A DNA stretch of 64,000 bases, taken from positions 73,002 to 137,001 of the forward strand of contig MU006119.1 of NCBI GenBank assembly GCA_010093705.1, read 5' to 3'. Source of the DNA: Patellaria atrata CBS 101060. Lineage: Eukaryota; Ascomycota; Dothideomycetes; Patellariales; Patellariaceae. The translations under genes were made by a program, and so were the position numbers. The notes under the pieces are model-generated. The model was given only the letters and a program-made list of their open reading frames with translations, ran no database searches and was not told where the DNA came from. Below, piece after piece: positions 1 to 11,092 of the stretch (the stretch's first letter is position 1; each line of letters begins with the position of its first letter).

Positions 1-553
1 TGTCTGCCAGACTTTCATAGCATTATAGTAGTGCTGAAGGGATGGGCCGATTGGAATTCCGGCGTATGAGGGAACCAACAGCATATTGCATAAGAGGGAG
101 AACAAAATAGTGTCAAAAACAAACGAATTAAAGAACGTCACGGCATGACATGTACTCTACCATTTAGAACCAAGAGAACGACATGAATTTGAAAGAGCCA
201 GATGTTGTTTCGAAGGGGCGCTCGTACAATGGAGAATTAGATCTGCTATTGCAGCCTTGACTAACCGTTTGTGGTCATTCCCACCTCACTGCATGTACTG
301 TATAAATACGGCGCCTGTGTATGTGAGAAGAGCTTCAGCCGTATCCTTTCCTCTCTCTCAATAATATGGTTGTGCACTCACAAAGTACCTAAGACTGGAT
401 TCTGTTAACTGTCGTTACAATTAACCGCACGACGTTATGTACGTGCGTCTGTCATACTCGAGGGAGATATACTCGTACAGAAATAAATCATAATTAAAGC
501 AGACTGTACAGCGGATAAGAATCAAAGAAAAGCATTAACCAGATCTTTTTCGC
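1..553. other. Left edge, no gene seen
   Basis: No open frame with family resemblance was found here. The stretch lies downstream of the NADH dehydrogenase gene, which reads leftward and stops at 554, so it includes that gene's 3' UTR and terminator. No RNA gene or repeat was recognised. Confidence 0.5.
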
Positions 554-2858
554 CTAGAAGTTCATCATGTCTAGCATCCGCGTTAGCTAACAATCACTCT
601 TAGTATCAAAGTGAAAGGAGACCTCACCTCTGCCGAACAGCGCTCTCTTACTCCAATCCATGGCAAGCAGAATTCTCGTTCTCAAACTCACGCTCTGCGC
701 GAAATAAATACTTCTCCACAGGTATACCGCCAACAAGCCTCCCGAGAAGTTCATGCCCCCGAAATCAAACACTGCCGCGTTACCGATGTATGCCAAACTT
801 CCCAGGTGTTTGTACTCGAATGCCTTGTAGATGGCCTCATCCAAGTCTCCATAGTCCACCTGATTAGCTTGCATACCCGGCGCCGCCTGCGCCGCCTTAT
901 TGAACTTGCGGCCGAGGTAGAGACCCTGCTGATGCGCACGTTGAGCCGTCGCCGGTAGTGATGTCAGCTTCGAGTCGATCTGCCGCAGGAGTTCCAAAAG
1001 CTCGCCAAAATCCAGTGTTCCGGATCTGTCCTTGTCGTACTCCTGGAACAGCCTATCCAGACGTCGGAGATGGTCGGCCGCTTGAGGAAAGTGGACGCGG
1101 ACTCGTTTGGCTACTTTGCGCCAGTCGGAGAAGGAGATCTGCATTTCTTCCGGATTCTTGCCTTTCTCCCACGCGAGTGTGCGGAGGAAAGTGACGATGT
1201 GCTCGGAGACGTTATTTTGGACTGTGGAGCAATCACCGATGGCATAGACGTCGCCCAACGGCGCGCCAAGCAAGCGAAGATGAGTGTCGGTTTCAAGAGC
1301 ATGTTTGTTGTTCTGATTTTCCAGTTTTTGAGCTAGTATTTGGCAGAACTCTGTTTGGGCTTTGGGCCGTTTAGCTATGGAAGGGAATAAGTAGAGCATG
1401 GAAAGCCTTACAAACACCAGTGGACCAAAGACAAAACCCCATCGGGAGCTCTTTTGTAGTAATCTTCCCGTCTTCGCCCTTCTGACTAAAAAGAATCTTG
1501 TCGGCCTGGACTTCTTTAACGCGTGAGTTCGTAAGCACCTCGACTGATTCATGAGCGAAGCGTTCCTAAACATGTAAGCGTTGAACTTCACAAGTGATGG
1601 GAAAATGATAACTAGCCATACCTCTGCATACTTGGATAGAGCTTCATCATAGGTATTGAGGATATGGCCTCTACTCTGGATGACATGCACAGAGATCTCA
1701 TTGCGTAACAGTCTTGGATACATCTGTATAAGATCCTCGTTAAGCATGTCATACAGCTCCGCCGCAAACTCTACTCCGGTTGGTCCCCCACCACTAATGA
1801 CGAAGGAGAGAAGTCGTCGACGTTCCTCATCAGAGGTCGTGGGCAGACATGCCGTCTCCAAGTTCTCTATCACCTTATTCCGTATAAGCCGGGCGTCAGT
1901 GATATCCTTTAGGAAATGACAATGTTCAAGACCCTTGACTCCATGTGGATTGGTTACAGAGCCTAACGATGGTCAGAAACCGTAGTGGTAAAATGAGCTA
2001 CACCGACAACTCACCGACACCGATGACGAGCTTATCATATGGCAAATAGAAATGCTCCTTCACGCCGTCAGATCCGATAGAGGAGACCTCTACCAGTTTT
2101 GACGAGAAGTCAATGTCTTCCGCCTTAGCATTCAAGAATTGGCCCCGGACTCTAGCGATAATACGTCGGACAGGCTCTACAAGGGATCGGAGTTCTAGAG
2201 TACCGACCGTTGCCGATGGAAGCATTGGTGTAAAGAGGAAAGCATTCGAAGGAGACACCACAGTAACATGATAGTCTCCGGGATTCAGTTGCTTTAATAG
2301 GGCCACGCTACCCCAACCCGTCCCCAAGATGACCAACTTTGGTTTGTGCTTCTGATTGTAGTTTTCCGGTGTAGCATCGTCGTCGATAAGATGCTCAGCT
2401 ATAGGAAGGTTTTTTGGGCCACCTCTTCGCGGATTCAATGCTAATTCCGATATGGGTACGTCCGCACTGGCAGGATCTAATTTATACGTTGTGGCATCAT
2501 AGACGAAAAAGGCCAGCAGAAGGCCGCCTGACGTAAGCATAAACCCACCGAATAATGCAAGACTCCTGTATGCTATTCGAACAAGCCGCGAACGTTGCTT
2601 TGGATTAGGAAGCGTGGATGCCCCGCGGTAAGTGATTTTAGGTCTTATTGTATGCAATTGCGATTGGGAACAAGGTAAGACGAATGACGGCAACGAGGAG
2701 CGAGAATTGAATTGAAGGCGCGAGAAGTCTGAGAAAGGTCTGCGTTGTACTGAATGGAGATCATGGTGGAATAGCTGTCGAGCGCTCGATATCGGCTTAT
2801 GATTCCAGAGAGCAGCATCCGATCGAGTGGACGTGAGTCTGCCGCGCCGCAGTAGCAT
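554..2858 (-). CDS. nde1: External alternative NADH:ubiquinone oxidoreductase with EF-hand (NDE type)
   Basis: Type II (rotenone-insensitive, non-pumping) NADH dehydrogenase, expected at the outer face of the mitochondrial inner membrane, passing electrons from cytosolic NADH to ubiquinone. Five exons read on the minus strand: 2858-2015, 1962-1622, 1565-1412, 1359-628 and 570-554. Introns are 52, 56, 52 and 57 nt, and the exons sum to 695 codons plus stop. A basic N-terminus is followed by a hydrophobic segment at about 99-120. The first dinucleotide fold has GTGWGS at 169-174, the second has GGGPTG, and YAIGDC follows near 485. An EF-hand loop, DKDRSGTLDFGE, sits at 555-566 inside the second half; this insertion marks the calcium-responsive NDE subfamily (Neurospora NDE-1 type). 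The last exon encodes only six residues (end GRDMMNF), which is easily missed. The AT/GC composition is normal for the gene-rich side. Confidence 0.93.
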
Positions 2859-4741
2859 CGCTATAGAACTCCTCCAGACACAGAAATCAATTGGCGCTTA
2901 TCTATCATAAGGCAGGTTCTAGGAGCAGTTGAGAGAAATATAAAGAGAAGGGAGAGGTAGGAGTTGATTGATAACTAGAAAAGTACTGTGTACCTTTTAG
3001 TGTGTACTGTACATTGACCCTGTTACCTGTTGCTAACCCTGCTGCGCTGTGACGTAAATCACGTGATGAGCTCTTGAGGTGAACTACAGCATCGGAGAAA
3101 CCATTTGCCGCCCCCTTCTCGTCCGTTCCTTTGCTTCTTTTGACAACATCACAGATAGAACCTCCGATCATTTCATCCCTTTGCTGTATTTCCTTGCAAC
3201 ATCCGTACTATTAGGCATTGCCGCATATGCTAGTGTATTGGAGGATACAACGTATCTCAATTTCAGGCTCTCATGAGATCCGATGATCTGTATTGTGCAG
3301 TTACAAGTTCTTCTGCAGCTTCGATGTCCTGTTCAAGCAGAGAGTCCAGTGAGAGAGAGACAGAATAGCGCCTTTGAATGGCTCAATTCGCTCAGAGGGA
3401 AGCTAAAATAGTGGACTGATCACCAGATATTTATTCAAACTGGATGTATGACTCTTTCCCTGCAGTCAATCGGGATAATACGTTCCAGCTAGTAGACTCC
3501 TTCGGACCTTTTGTCTATTACAAACCGTATCTTCCGATGTCTGAGGAGGTCTTGTCTATTACTCTCATGTTACTCCCTTCTCAACCCACTCTTGTTCCGT
3601 TCAAAGTTCTTAACTAAGTGACACCCTCACTTGTCAATCACTTCTCTTGCACAAAAGGTATCCAGATCTCTAGTGTGTTCTCTCACGTTTGAATTCGACC
3701 CTTCGTCTGCAGGCCTTTACAAAACAGGTGCGGTCCGTCGGAAAAATATATCTTTACGTGTCCTTCATTCCATATTCAAGTTATCTCATCATAATATTGA
3801 ATAACCGTATTCGTAAGCTATCTCAGAATATCAGCGGAGACGTAATGTTCTTTCGTATAATTCTACATCAGCTCACGGACAAATATCACCTTCGTTGTCT
3901 TTCCGAAGGCAGGTTTGAACAAGGAATCCTCTGAAAGAGGTATAACATCTCACTCTCTGATTATGGACCAAATCGATCGAAGAGAAGACGAAGTTTTGTG
4001 AGTGTTTACACCTTTACTGAGGGAAAGGACCATGTTCAAGCGAAGATTGTTGGCCGAGATAGTATAGGTGGGTAAGTCTTTCTTTTCCTTACATCAGCCT
4101 TCAATATCTCTTGAGATTGATAAATAGGATCCCGCACATTTCAAGAGTGGAAATAATAATGCTACAGTCAATTTTTGTATGCTAAATGTTTAGGAGCACT
4201 TACTATGCTATGGTTCGACTCGACGCCGGAGAAGCTGAAGAGCCATCTTCACAGTTTTGAATTCAATCAAACTCTCAGATGCGGAAACCTCACCCGGTTT
4301 AGTTCATCATTGGTTAAAGCGTATTGTCTATACGGAAAGCTTGCATCGTTCAATCTCAAAGTTCAGCGTAGAAGATTTGAGTAGATTTTGATTTTGTGCT
4401 AGACAATTGTTAAGAAACGAGTTCACGGTCTGTCACGTCGATATTAACACACATTTCTTTGCCAAGAGACCTTCAAAACGTGCTTCGCACACAAACACAA
4501 CTTTACCCAAGAACTTAACCTGTCCAACACTAAATTCACCACTAAATTCACCACTAAATTTGAACTTACAGCATTCAAGCCAATTTCTCGCCTGCTTCCT
4601 TTCAGCTTTACCTACATAAATTCTTTTCTTTCCCAACCTCACTTCCACATCACAATCAGCCAAAATCACGTTACAACTTTAGCATCCCCATACTCACGCT
4701 AGTTGTTTACATTGCATAACAATAGCACCATAAACCGCTCA
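2859..4741. promoter_or_regulatory. Divergent intergenic region
   Basis: This is the shared upstream space of the NADH dehydrogenase (-) and the 803-aa protein (+). No convincing gene was found; the small open frames have no family look. Just before the rightward gene, at about 4527-4562, a 12-bp unit (cactaaattcac) repeats nearly three times inside the presumed 5' UTR. Pyrimidine-rich tracts before 4700 fit a fungal core promoter. Confidence 0.45.
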
Positions 4742-7153
4742 ATGAGTTTACCACACAACGAGGACATCATGCCTTACCATTCGGAACACCCCTTCCCCCA
4801 TAACGATCACGCTTCATATCAGTTCAGTCATGATGGATCTGATGAGATCCAGCCTCCCTCTAACAACCGCGCTAGTCCCAACACTTCCGATACTAGGACT
4901 AAACACACACATTCCAAAATTACACAGCTCATCAACGAGGTGAATGCTCAGTTCAGCACCGGCCTTCCACCAGATCAAGTCAAGGTCGGTAGTGTTGTGT
5001 CTATTGTCGCCGAACTTCCAAGTGATTACGTTTTTCTATGGAATTTAACGGACAATGCCTTGGCTAAAGGTTTCTTGACAAAGACCCTCGGCTTCTACTC
5101 AAGAGTAGTGGATGTTAAATGGCTCTTGGACGGTGTTGAAGAGATTGTTGCTCGACGTCGTCTGAACGAAGCTCCGGCTAATCTAAAGAGGGTCGAATCT
5201 ATAAGACCTGCGAGTTCCCAAGGTCAATCCGCATACCAACAAATTTCTGCATCACAGACCCGCCCTCTTAGACCACAAAATAATTACTATACGAATGGAT
5301 TCCAGATTACAGAGAGAGATGACACAAAGCGTCCTAATTCTGGCGTACCATACATTGCAACACCCGGAAGATTTTTGTCTGTTCAAGAAGCGAAAATCCA
5401 CTTGAAGTATCCACGTTGGACCCCACCCGACTCACCAATCCCTGAGACTGAAGAAGAAGTATTGGAATGTGTACAACAGCTGATGGAGGCAATGTTGGAT
5501 TCAAGCAACATCCAGGACAAACGTATGACGAAATTTCAGATGACACAATATTCGCAAGAAGACTTCGAGGCGAGGTGTTGGTTGGTCTATCATGGTATGG
5601 TGAAACTACATCAGAATGGTTGCACGCTTTTCCCGGGCCCGGATATGACAGAAAGGACGTCAACCGATCGCAACTACAGTTTTCAGACTCGTCTTGCCGA
5701 GCTATGCAAACTTCTCAAGCATTGGAAATGTGCTTGTCAAGACATCATGGATGGTGTGAAAATTGATCATTATATCGCCGCGCCAACCATGCACAACAAA
5801 CGCAAACACATCAATAAAGTCGGTAATGATGAAAAGGCTGGTCATCTGAAGAAGGGCAAAGCTATTGCTAAGCAGGAGAAGGAACAGGAGAAACAGATTG
5901 CTAAGCATAAGGACGATGAGGATACAGAACGTCCTAGTAAGAAGAGAAAGACGGCGCCAACCAGTAAAGTGACGCGTGACAAAGCTTGCTCTCCTCCGGC
6001 TGGAATTGAAGATAATGGTGATAACACCGGCGATGCCAAATCTTTACCCCCCGCACATGCAGTTCTACCAACACCGACTGCGAACAATCGTGGCAGACAA
6101 GGTGTGAACAGGAATCAGAAGTTGCGCCCACAAACTTCTGGCCATCGTTCCCCCTTGAGTTCTCGTAGGAATTCTCCTGCAGTCCTTCAACCCATTGGAG
6201 TCAATGATCGCCAGTTCCAGCCAGGGACTCAATCTAGCTTCGCAACACTTGGTAGTGCTTATAATAGCCAGGGTGGAGATGGGCAGACCGCATTTGCCGC
6301 AACTATTTCTTCTTTCCCTCAAGGATGGCAAGAGAAGCGTATAAGTGTATACCGCGAACCAAACGTGCAGTTGGGTGCCACTGTACATCCTCAATATCCC
6401 CCTTCCCAAAATTCTTCCACATACTTTGGGCAGCAAGGTCCTTCTCAGCCTTACCTCCTCAATGATGCCGGCCTCTCTAGTCAGTTGCAAGATACTAACA
6501 CGATTGCCACATCCGATCTATTCATTCCTTGCCAGCAGTTGCCCATGGATCAGGCTTTCACTAATTCTTGGGTGAATGCGGCCTCACCAATGCATCACAA
6601 TCCCAACATGCATAATCAAATGTTGGGGAACACGAAAATCTTCAGTAACGGTAGGATCCAATCAGAAGAGGGAGGCGTCAGCAACCACTCCATCCTACAT
6701 AATCAGATGTTGGGAAACACGAACAACGCCAGTAACAAGAGGAAACGCTCAAGTGACCTAGATGTCAGCAACCACCACAACCTACATAATCAGATGTCGG
6801 GAAATATGAACAACACTGGTAACAAGAGGAAACCCTCATACAACCAAAGTGTCACCAACCACCTCAACCTACATAATCAAATGCCGGGAAACACGAACAA
6901 CGCCAATTACAACCGGAAATGCTCAAATGAGCAAGTTGTCAGCAATCACACCCGACTGCATAATCAGATGTCGGGAAACATTACCAATGCCAGTAACAAG
7001 AGGAAGCGCTCAAACGAGCAAGAGGATAGCAACTATGGTGCCCATTCATCTCCTCCTTTGATTTTGAATGATATCAATAATGATGACTCCGGCATCTTGA
7101 TGGACGATCTAGCCGAGGACGGTTTTGGAGACGGGGCGAACGATGCAGTCTAA
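4742..7153 (+). CDS. Unrecognised 803-aa nuclear-looking protein with five 29-aa repeats
   Basis: Single exon. The first ATG in the frame is at 4742; an upstream extension would need TTG. I do not recognise a domain. Residues about 100-150 form a folded-looking segment (FLWNLTDNALAKGFLTKTLG, then a region ending EEIVARRR), and a second conserved-looking block with WLVYHGMVKLH lies at about 280-330. Next comes a lysine-rich, probably coiled or nuclear-localising stretch (about 365-420, including RPSKKRK), followed by a long Q/S/P/N-rich low-complexity part. The C-terminal quarter holds five tandem units of exactly 29 residues (87 bp), each opening HNQM.GN and most carrying a basic NKRKRS-like patch. 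An acidic tail (DDSGILMDDLAEDGFGDGAND) ends the protein. A nuclear or chromatin role is inferred only from the basic patches and composition. Confidence 0.75.
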   Translation: MSLPHNEDIMPYHSEHPFPHNDHASYQFSHDGSDEIQPPSNNRASPNTSDTRTKHTHSKITQLINEVNAQFSTGLPPDQVKVGSVVSIVAELPSDYVFLWNLTDNALAKGFLTKTLGFYSRVVDVKWLLDGVEEIVARRRLNEAPANLKRVESIRPASSQGQSAYQQISASQTRPLRPQNNYYTNGFQITERDDTKRPNSGVPYIATPGRFLSVQEAKIHLKYPRWTPPDSPIPETEEEVLECVQQLMEAMLDSSNIQDKRMTKFQMTQYSQEDFEARCWLVYHGMVKLHQNGCTLFPGPDMTERTSTDRNYSFQTRLAELCKLLKHWKCACQDIMDGVKIDHYIAAPTMHNKRKHINKVGNDEKAGHLKKGKAIAKQEKEQEKQIAKHKDDEDTERPSKKRKTAPTSKVTRDKACSPPAGIEDNGDNTGDAKSLPPAHAVLPTPTANNRGRQGVNRNQKLRPQTSGHRSPLSSRRNSPAVLQPIGVNDRQFQPGTQSSFATLGSAYNSQGGDGQTAFAATISSFPQGWQEKRISVYREPNVQLGATVHPQYPPSQNSSTYFGQQGPSQPYLLNDAGLSSQLQDTNTIATSDLFIPCQQLPMDQAFTNSWVNAASPMHHNPNMHNQMLGNTKIFSNGRIQSEEGGVSNHSILHNQMLGNTNNASNKRKRSSDLDVSNHHNLHNQMSGNMNNTGNKRKPSYNQSVTNHLNLHNQMPGNTNNANYNRKCSNEQVVSNHTRLHNQMSGNITNASNKRKRSNEQEDSNYGAHSSPPLILNDINNDDSGILMDDLAEDGFGDGANDAV
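6611..7045 (+). repeat. Coding tandem repeat, 87 bp x 5
   Basis: The motif cataatca-atg begins at 6611, 6698, 6785, 6872 and 6959, a constant 87-bp spacing. All units stay in frame (29 residues) in the 803-aa protein. Units differ by scattered substitutions, so the array is not brand new, yet no unit has gained or lost a base. Confidence 0.92.
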
Positions 7154-8315
7154 AGAATGTAACCATGGTAACCATGATCCCGCTTCAATTGCAAATAACA
7201 CAACTCCAAAAACACCTCGCATAACGTCAGAAATTCAGGGTTAGAAGATTTCTACCGAGTAATATGACACGTAGCGTTAGAATCTTTCCTGACAAACAAT
7301 CTGGCCACCCCTTGGCTTTGCCTACAAACATCATCGGTATTGGGGAAAACTTCATTCAGTATTATCAGAGACATCGTCTAATATTTTTGGAAGCGTATCT
7401 TGTATTATTCGAAAACATTCCTCGGTGTTATTGGAAGCATCCCTAATGTTATTGGAAGCATTTCCTGGTGTCCTTGGAAACACTCCCCCAGTGTTATTAA
7501 AAGCATTCCCTGGTGTCATTAGACACACCCACTGAGCTTATTGAAGCAATTGTTGGTGTTATTAGAGCCATCCTTGAATATCCCTCTCTTTCCTCACTCT
7601 GTTGGTTGTTTTAACGCTCCTATTTTGGACCCTTTAGTTGGAAAGCTTTTTGCTATTTCTTTTCTGTTCAGTATATCACTTGGCCTTGAGGCTAAAATTA
7701 CAGCAACCATTTCGCAGCCCCCAAGTATTTGCTCTCTATCTCAAGAGAGGGACTACACGAGGCTGAGCGAATGGCTGTAGTTGAAGGCGCTATTCATGCA
7801 CACGGTGGGGTCCTGTGTTCCTTCCACACTTTCATACATTGTATAATCGATGCTTGCTTTTGGGATTGTTTGGATGTATTTTGGTGCCCCGTTTTGCTGG
7901 AAAACTATAACCCAACTTCTTTAGGTTACAGAATATAGCAATGAAAATCTCGATTCTCTTCAAACAAAGTGATTCATTCAATGATAGATTAGCTAGATGT
8001 GTTCAAGTGAAAGACCTTGATCCACATAAAGAAGTGATCCTGAAATCTTGCAAATTTCGTTTTCTATGATACGTGTCTCTATCAAGACCTCGTTTAAATC
8101 GGACTCCGTACACACAGCTCGTTGTAGGTTTGCTTCGTGATCCTAGAGAAATTCTATATCACACAGAGGACAGCAGCCATAATTGAAGTGATACAACGCT
8201 AAATGCTAAGCTAACAATGGTTGTTAAAAACCTTGAAGAACATCATAATATAGTTTGGTATCTAATGCGAGCAGCAATGAAAACTATGTCTATAATGCAT
8301 CTTCCAATCCACTTA
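7154..8315. other. Convergent intergenic region
   Basis: 3' flanks of the 803-aa gene (+) and ESF1 (-). Apart from the degenerate minisatellite at about 7334-7573, no feature was seen. Small open frames here show no protein character. Confidence 0.5.
7334..7573. repeat. Degenerate 21-23 bp minisatellite, about 11 units
   Basis: Successive units resemble ggtgttattggaagcatcc. The clearest are around 7430-7570, and weaker ones extend back to about 7334. Units vary in length by one or two bases and in sequence, so the array is old. It lies in the 3' flank of the 803-aa gene and has no open frame across it. Confidence 0.7.
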
Positions 8316-10445
8316 TTATTTTCTACTTCGGGCCTTGACTTTGGCAACCAGTTTCTGCAGATCATCAGCATCTCCGACCTCCTTGTTGATTGATCGCTTG
8401 ACCGCTCCTTTCGCCACTCGGCCAGGTTTGGGGTCAGATTCTCTTTCCTTCCTTTTTCTACGACCTTCCTCTAGTAGTGCTTTCATCCCTTCAGTGCCCA
8501 AGAACCTAGGATTCGTCGGATCAATAGCAAATTCATGGCTCTCAAATACGCCCCTAAACCGAGGGTCGTTGACATCCATCTGGAAGTCATCTCTTTTAGC
8601 TTTCTCAACTGCGTTCTTCCTTTTCTTCCCCCCCTTGTCCCTTTTCCTTTCCTTCTCGGCCTTGGCAATCTCGATCATGTCGAAGTGCTGCATACTCCCT
8701 TGGTCTTTGTCCTCGTCCATCATCAATAGCTCTAACTTAGCACGCTTCGACGCATTCACCCTTTCTTCTGCCTCCCGCTCAGTGCGCTTTCGAGCTTTCG
8801 CGTCGCGTCGCGCTTTTTTAGCTTCTGTAGCAGTATGAGCAGCCGGGTCGAGGAAGAACGGATCATTGAAGGGGTCTTCACTCTCCATTACGTTACTCTT
8901 AGCGTTATCGGAAACTTTTGGAACCTCAATAGCTGTAGATGCTGCTTCTACTGGTTCTTCATCGAGTCGTTTAGCTTTGGCCTTTTCTTTTCGTTTTGCT
9001 TTCCGTTCCTTTTCTTTCCGAATGTACTTCTCCATAGTGGTCTCTTCTGTTATAGGCTCATTTTCGAATACAGAATTATTAGACGGCTTGCTTGAAAGTC
9101 CGGACGTGAACGTGATCTGCATATTCCCCACAGGTCCATCATCTTTTTGTTTTGATGATTTGGCTGGCTCCACGGAAAGGCCGAGGGCTGAGCGAAGGGC
9201 AGCGGCTTTGGCACTCTTATTTGACATTCTCGAAAAATTTGCTTCTGAATCCTCTACTTCCCTTTCTATCTCTTCGTCGGAGAAGCCAGCAAAATCTGAC
9301 GAGGAATTATCGCTACCGATGTACGCCAGCAAGTCATTCTCTTCTAGTTCCCCTCGGCTGAAGGCACGTTTTTGTACCTCTTTCCTCTGGGTGTCGTCGG
9401 CATCCCAAGTGAGCTTAACCTTACTCCGCGTTAGGGCATCAGTAACAAAATCATTAGGTCTATAGCCGTCAGGTACGCTCTCACACTCGTCCCGGGGGTT
9501 TTCATCAAACTTCACGGAATCAGGGATGAATCTAAGGTCGAAGAAGTTAGCAGATGAGAGGTACTCGCGACCGTCCATAGCGTCGTAAAGGTGTTTAGCA
9601 GTGTTCATGTCTGAGCATGAGAGAACTGCGTAATAGTATCGAAGACGAGTAAGCTGATAATTGCGCAAAGCAGCTGAATTAAAATCTGCGCCGTCGTCTT
9701 CTTGGATGAGACGTTTCTTGATCTTCTCTTCATTGTCGGATTCTGAACCATCGTCTGCTGATGCCTCAGAGATAGGTCCATCTTCATGGGTAGTGGACGT
9801 AAATATTTCACGGGGCGGTCCTTCTAACTCTTCCCGCTCCAACCTCTCACGTCCATACTCACTAGGGTATACTGTAACTTTCAATATTCGACCCTCAGGG
9901 GGTGCAAAACTAGACGCGACCGCCATTAGATCCATGGCACGTATATTATCCCAGTCCAAGTTTACTGCCGCTAAGCGTGACGATACGTCTCCGGTGGGAA
10001 CCTGCGCCTCTTCAACATTGAGGAATTCTTCCCCAGGATCTTCAAGATCCTCATCTTCCTCTTCCGATTCGCTCTGACTACTTGACGAGGAGGTATCGAA
10101 ACCCCCGTCTCTCGCTAGATTGTACTTGTTGTCCAACCTATTTAATTCCCTCGCGACCTCATCATCATCATCGGCGCTACTTTCCCCTTCGTCCTCATCA
10201 TCTTCCTCGTCCGTCAATTCCTCCTTATACAGCCTTCGTAGCTTCTCTTTCCCCGCATCACGTTTTACTTCCCGTCCGTATCGGTCTACTGGAGCTTGCC
10301 GAGAGAATTCATCATCGCGTAACATGCGCGAGAAACGCTTGTCGAGTTTAACATGGGTATGCTTTTTGGATGGAAGGCGATATCGAGGGTCGGTGTGGAT
10401 GTTGGAGAACCGCGGGTCGGATACTCGTTTATTTGGAGGCCCCAT
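8316..10445 (-). CDS. ESF1: ESF1-type 18S rRNA processing protein
   Basis: Nucleolar protein needed for early pre-rRNA cleavage leading to 18S rRNA in the small-subunit processome. Single exon of 709 aa; the first ATG is at 10445. The N-terminus has the family block DPRFSNIHTDPRYRLPSKK and then DKRFSRML. An acidic linker follows (about 78-150). The conserved ESF1 core at about 158-345 includes NLDWDNIRAMDL, the YPSEYGRERL segment and a block containing RLRYYYAV and DLRFIPDSV. A long charged, lysine-rich region with predicted coiled coil follows. The short NUC153 motif lies at about 623-650 (DVNDPRFRGVFESHEFAIDP). Length is a little above the yeast protein, as usual in filamentous fungi. It is convergent with the 803-aa gene; its 5' side faces the 3' end of a small minus-strand hypothetical 314 bp away. 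Confidence 0.95.
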   Translation of the reverse strand: MGPPNKRVSDPRFSNIHTDPRYRLPSKKHTHVKLDKRFSRMLRDDEFSRQAPVDRYGREVKRDAGKEKLRRLYKEELTDEEDDEDEGESSADDDDEVARELNRLDNKYNLARDGGFDTSSSSSQSESEEEDEDLEDPGEEFLNVEEAQVPTGDVSSRLAAVNLDWDNIRAMDLMAVASSFAPPEGRILKVTVYPSEYGRERLEREELEGPPREIFTSTTHEDGPISEASADDGSESDNEEKIKKRLIQEDDGADFNSAALRNYQLTRLRYYYAVLSCSDMNTAKHLYDAMDGREYLSSANFFDLRFIPDSVKFDENPRDECESVPDGYRPNDFVTDALTRSKVKLTWDADDTQRKEVQKRAFSRGELEENDLLAYIGSDNSSSDFAGFSDEEIEREVEDSEANFSRMSNKSAKAAALRSALGLSVEPAKSSKQKDDGPVGNMQITFTSGLSSKPSNNSVFENEPITEETTMEKYIRKEKERKAKRKEKAKAKRLDEEPVEAASTAIEVPKVSDNAKSNVMESEDPFNDPFFLDPAAHTATEAKKARRDAKARKRTEREAEERVNASKRAKLELLMMDEDKDQGSMQHFDMIEIAKAEKERKRDKGGKKRKNAVEKAKRDDFQMDVNDPRFRGVFESHEFAIDPTNPRFLGTEGMKALLEEGRRKRKERESDPKPGRVAKGAVKRSINKEVGDADDLQKLVAKVKARSRK

Positions 10446-10759
10446 TTGCAAATTTAGGTTCTTCGAAGATTGTAAGGTAAACTGTTCTGAAAGATATTGA
10501 TTAGTTCAGGTTCAGACGTCCTGCGCACAAAAAAATAAGTGTTTGAGCTTGGACATATCTTATCGATAAGAAGCTTTTAGTGTTTCTACTTTCTACTTTC
10601 CACTGCGGGAAAGCGGGAAAGAGATCGTGTGCCTACAATGGAATAAAGCACTAATTTATATCTTCAACAACTCATCTTCATATATCCATCTATTATCTGG
10701 CAGAACCAAATTTCCAATTCTATTTCTAAATCTCTTTAATACCTTTGAACTGCTTCGCA
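10446..10759. promoter_or_regulatory. ESF1 upstream region
   Basis: A 314-bp gap between the ESF1 start and the stop of the next minus-strand gene. It contains pyrimidine-rich stretches and a purine-rich block, gcgggaaagcgggaaaga, near 10605-10622. No specific regulatory motif is claimed. Confidence 0.35.
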
Positions 10760-11092
10760 CTACCCATGACTTGGCAAAACTTTGTAAAGTGAGTTCATAA
10801 AGTTCTCCACCCCTACGACTCCGACATATTGTGGCATAACAGCTCTCAATTGACGTTCATAGCCGACGAAATGTATCCATCTTTGTTCTCCTTTCACTAG
10901 GAGGTTCTTACGCCATTTTGAAAGCGCGTACGCTCTCCGAGAAGAGGAAGCAGCGGTTGCAGCGCGATTATTCGGTGCATACCTCCCGATCCGGTCAGTT
11001 AACCCCCAAATTACCTCGAACGGATTCCACCAGACCACACTATAACTGTCCTTGTATCTTGCTGATGGGACTCGGTGCGTAGGAGGTGGCAT
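10760..11092 (-). CDS. Small hypothetical protein, 110 aa
   Basis: Uninterrupted frame from an ATG at 11092 to a stop at 10760. The composition looks protein-like rather than random: aromatic block SYSVVWWNPFEVIWGLTDRIG at about 16-36 (not quoted further), basic middle with RRAYALSKWRKNLL, and a hydrophobic end with YVGVVGVENFMNSLY. No signal peptide or clear membrane span is visible. The family is not recognised. It is transcribed away from the tautomerase gene, with about 650 bp between their starts. It could be an exon of a longer gene, but no better upstream exon was found. Confidence 0.5.
   Translation of the reverse strand: MPPPTHRVPSARYKDSYSVVWWNPFEVIWGLTDRIGRYAPNNRAATAASSSRRAYALSKWRKNLLVKGEQRWIHFVGYERQLRAVMPQYVGVVGVENFMNSLYKVLPSHG

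Noticed and set aside
587-1873. A continuous 428-aa minus-strand frame taken as a protein of its own
   Set aside because: It reads through three introns of the NADH dehydrogenase; splice signals and conserved blocks on both sides show it is the middle and end of a longer gene.
8335-10500. Several serine/phenylalanine-rich plus-strand frames opposite ESF1
   Set aside because: They are antisense shadows of the lysine- and glutamate-rich ESF1 coding sequence.
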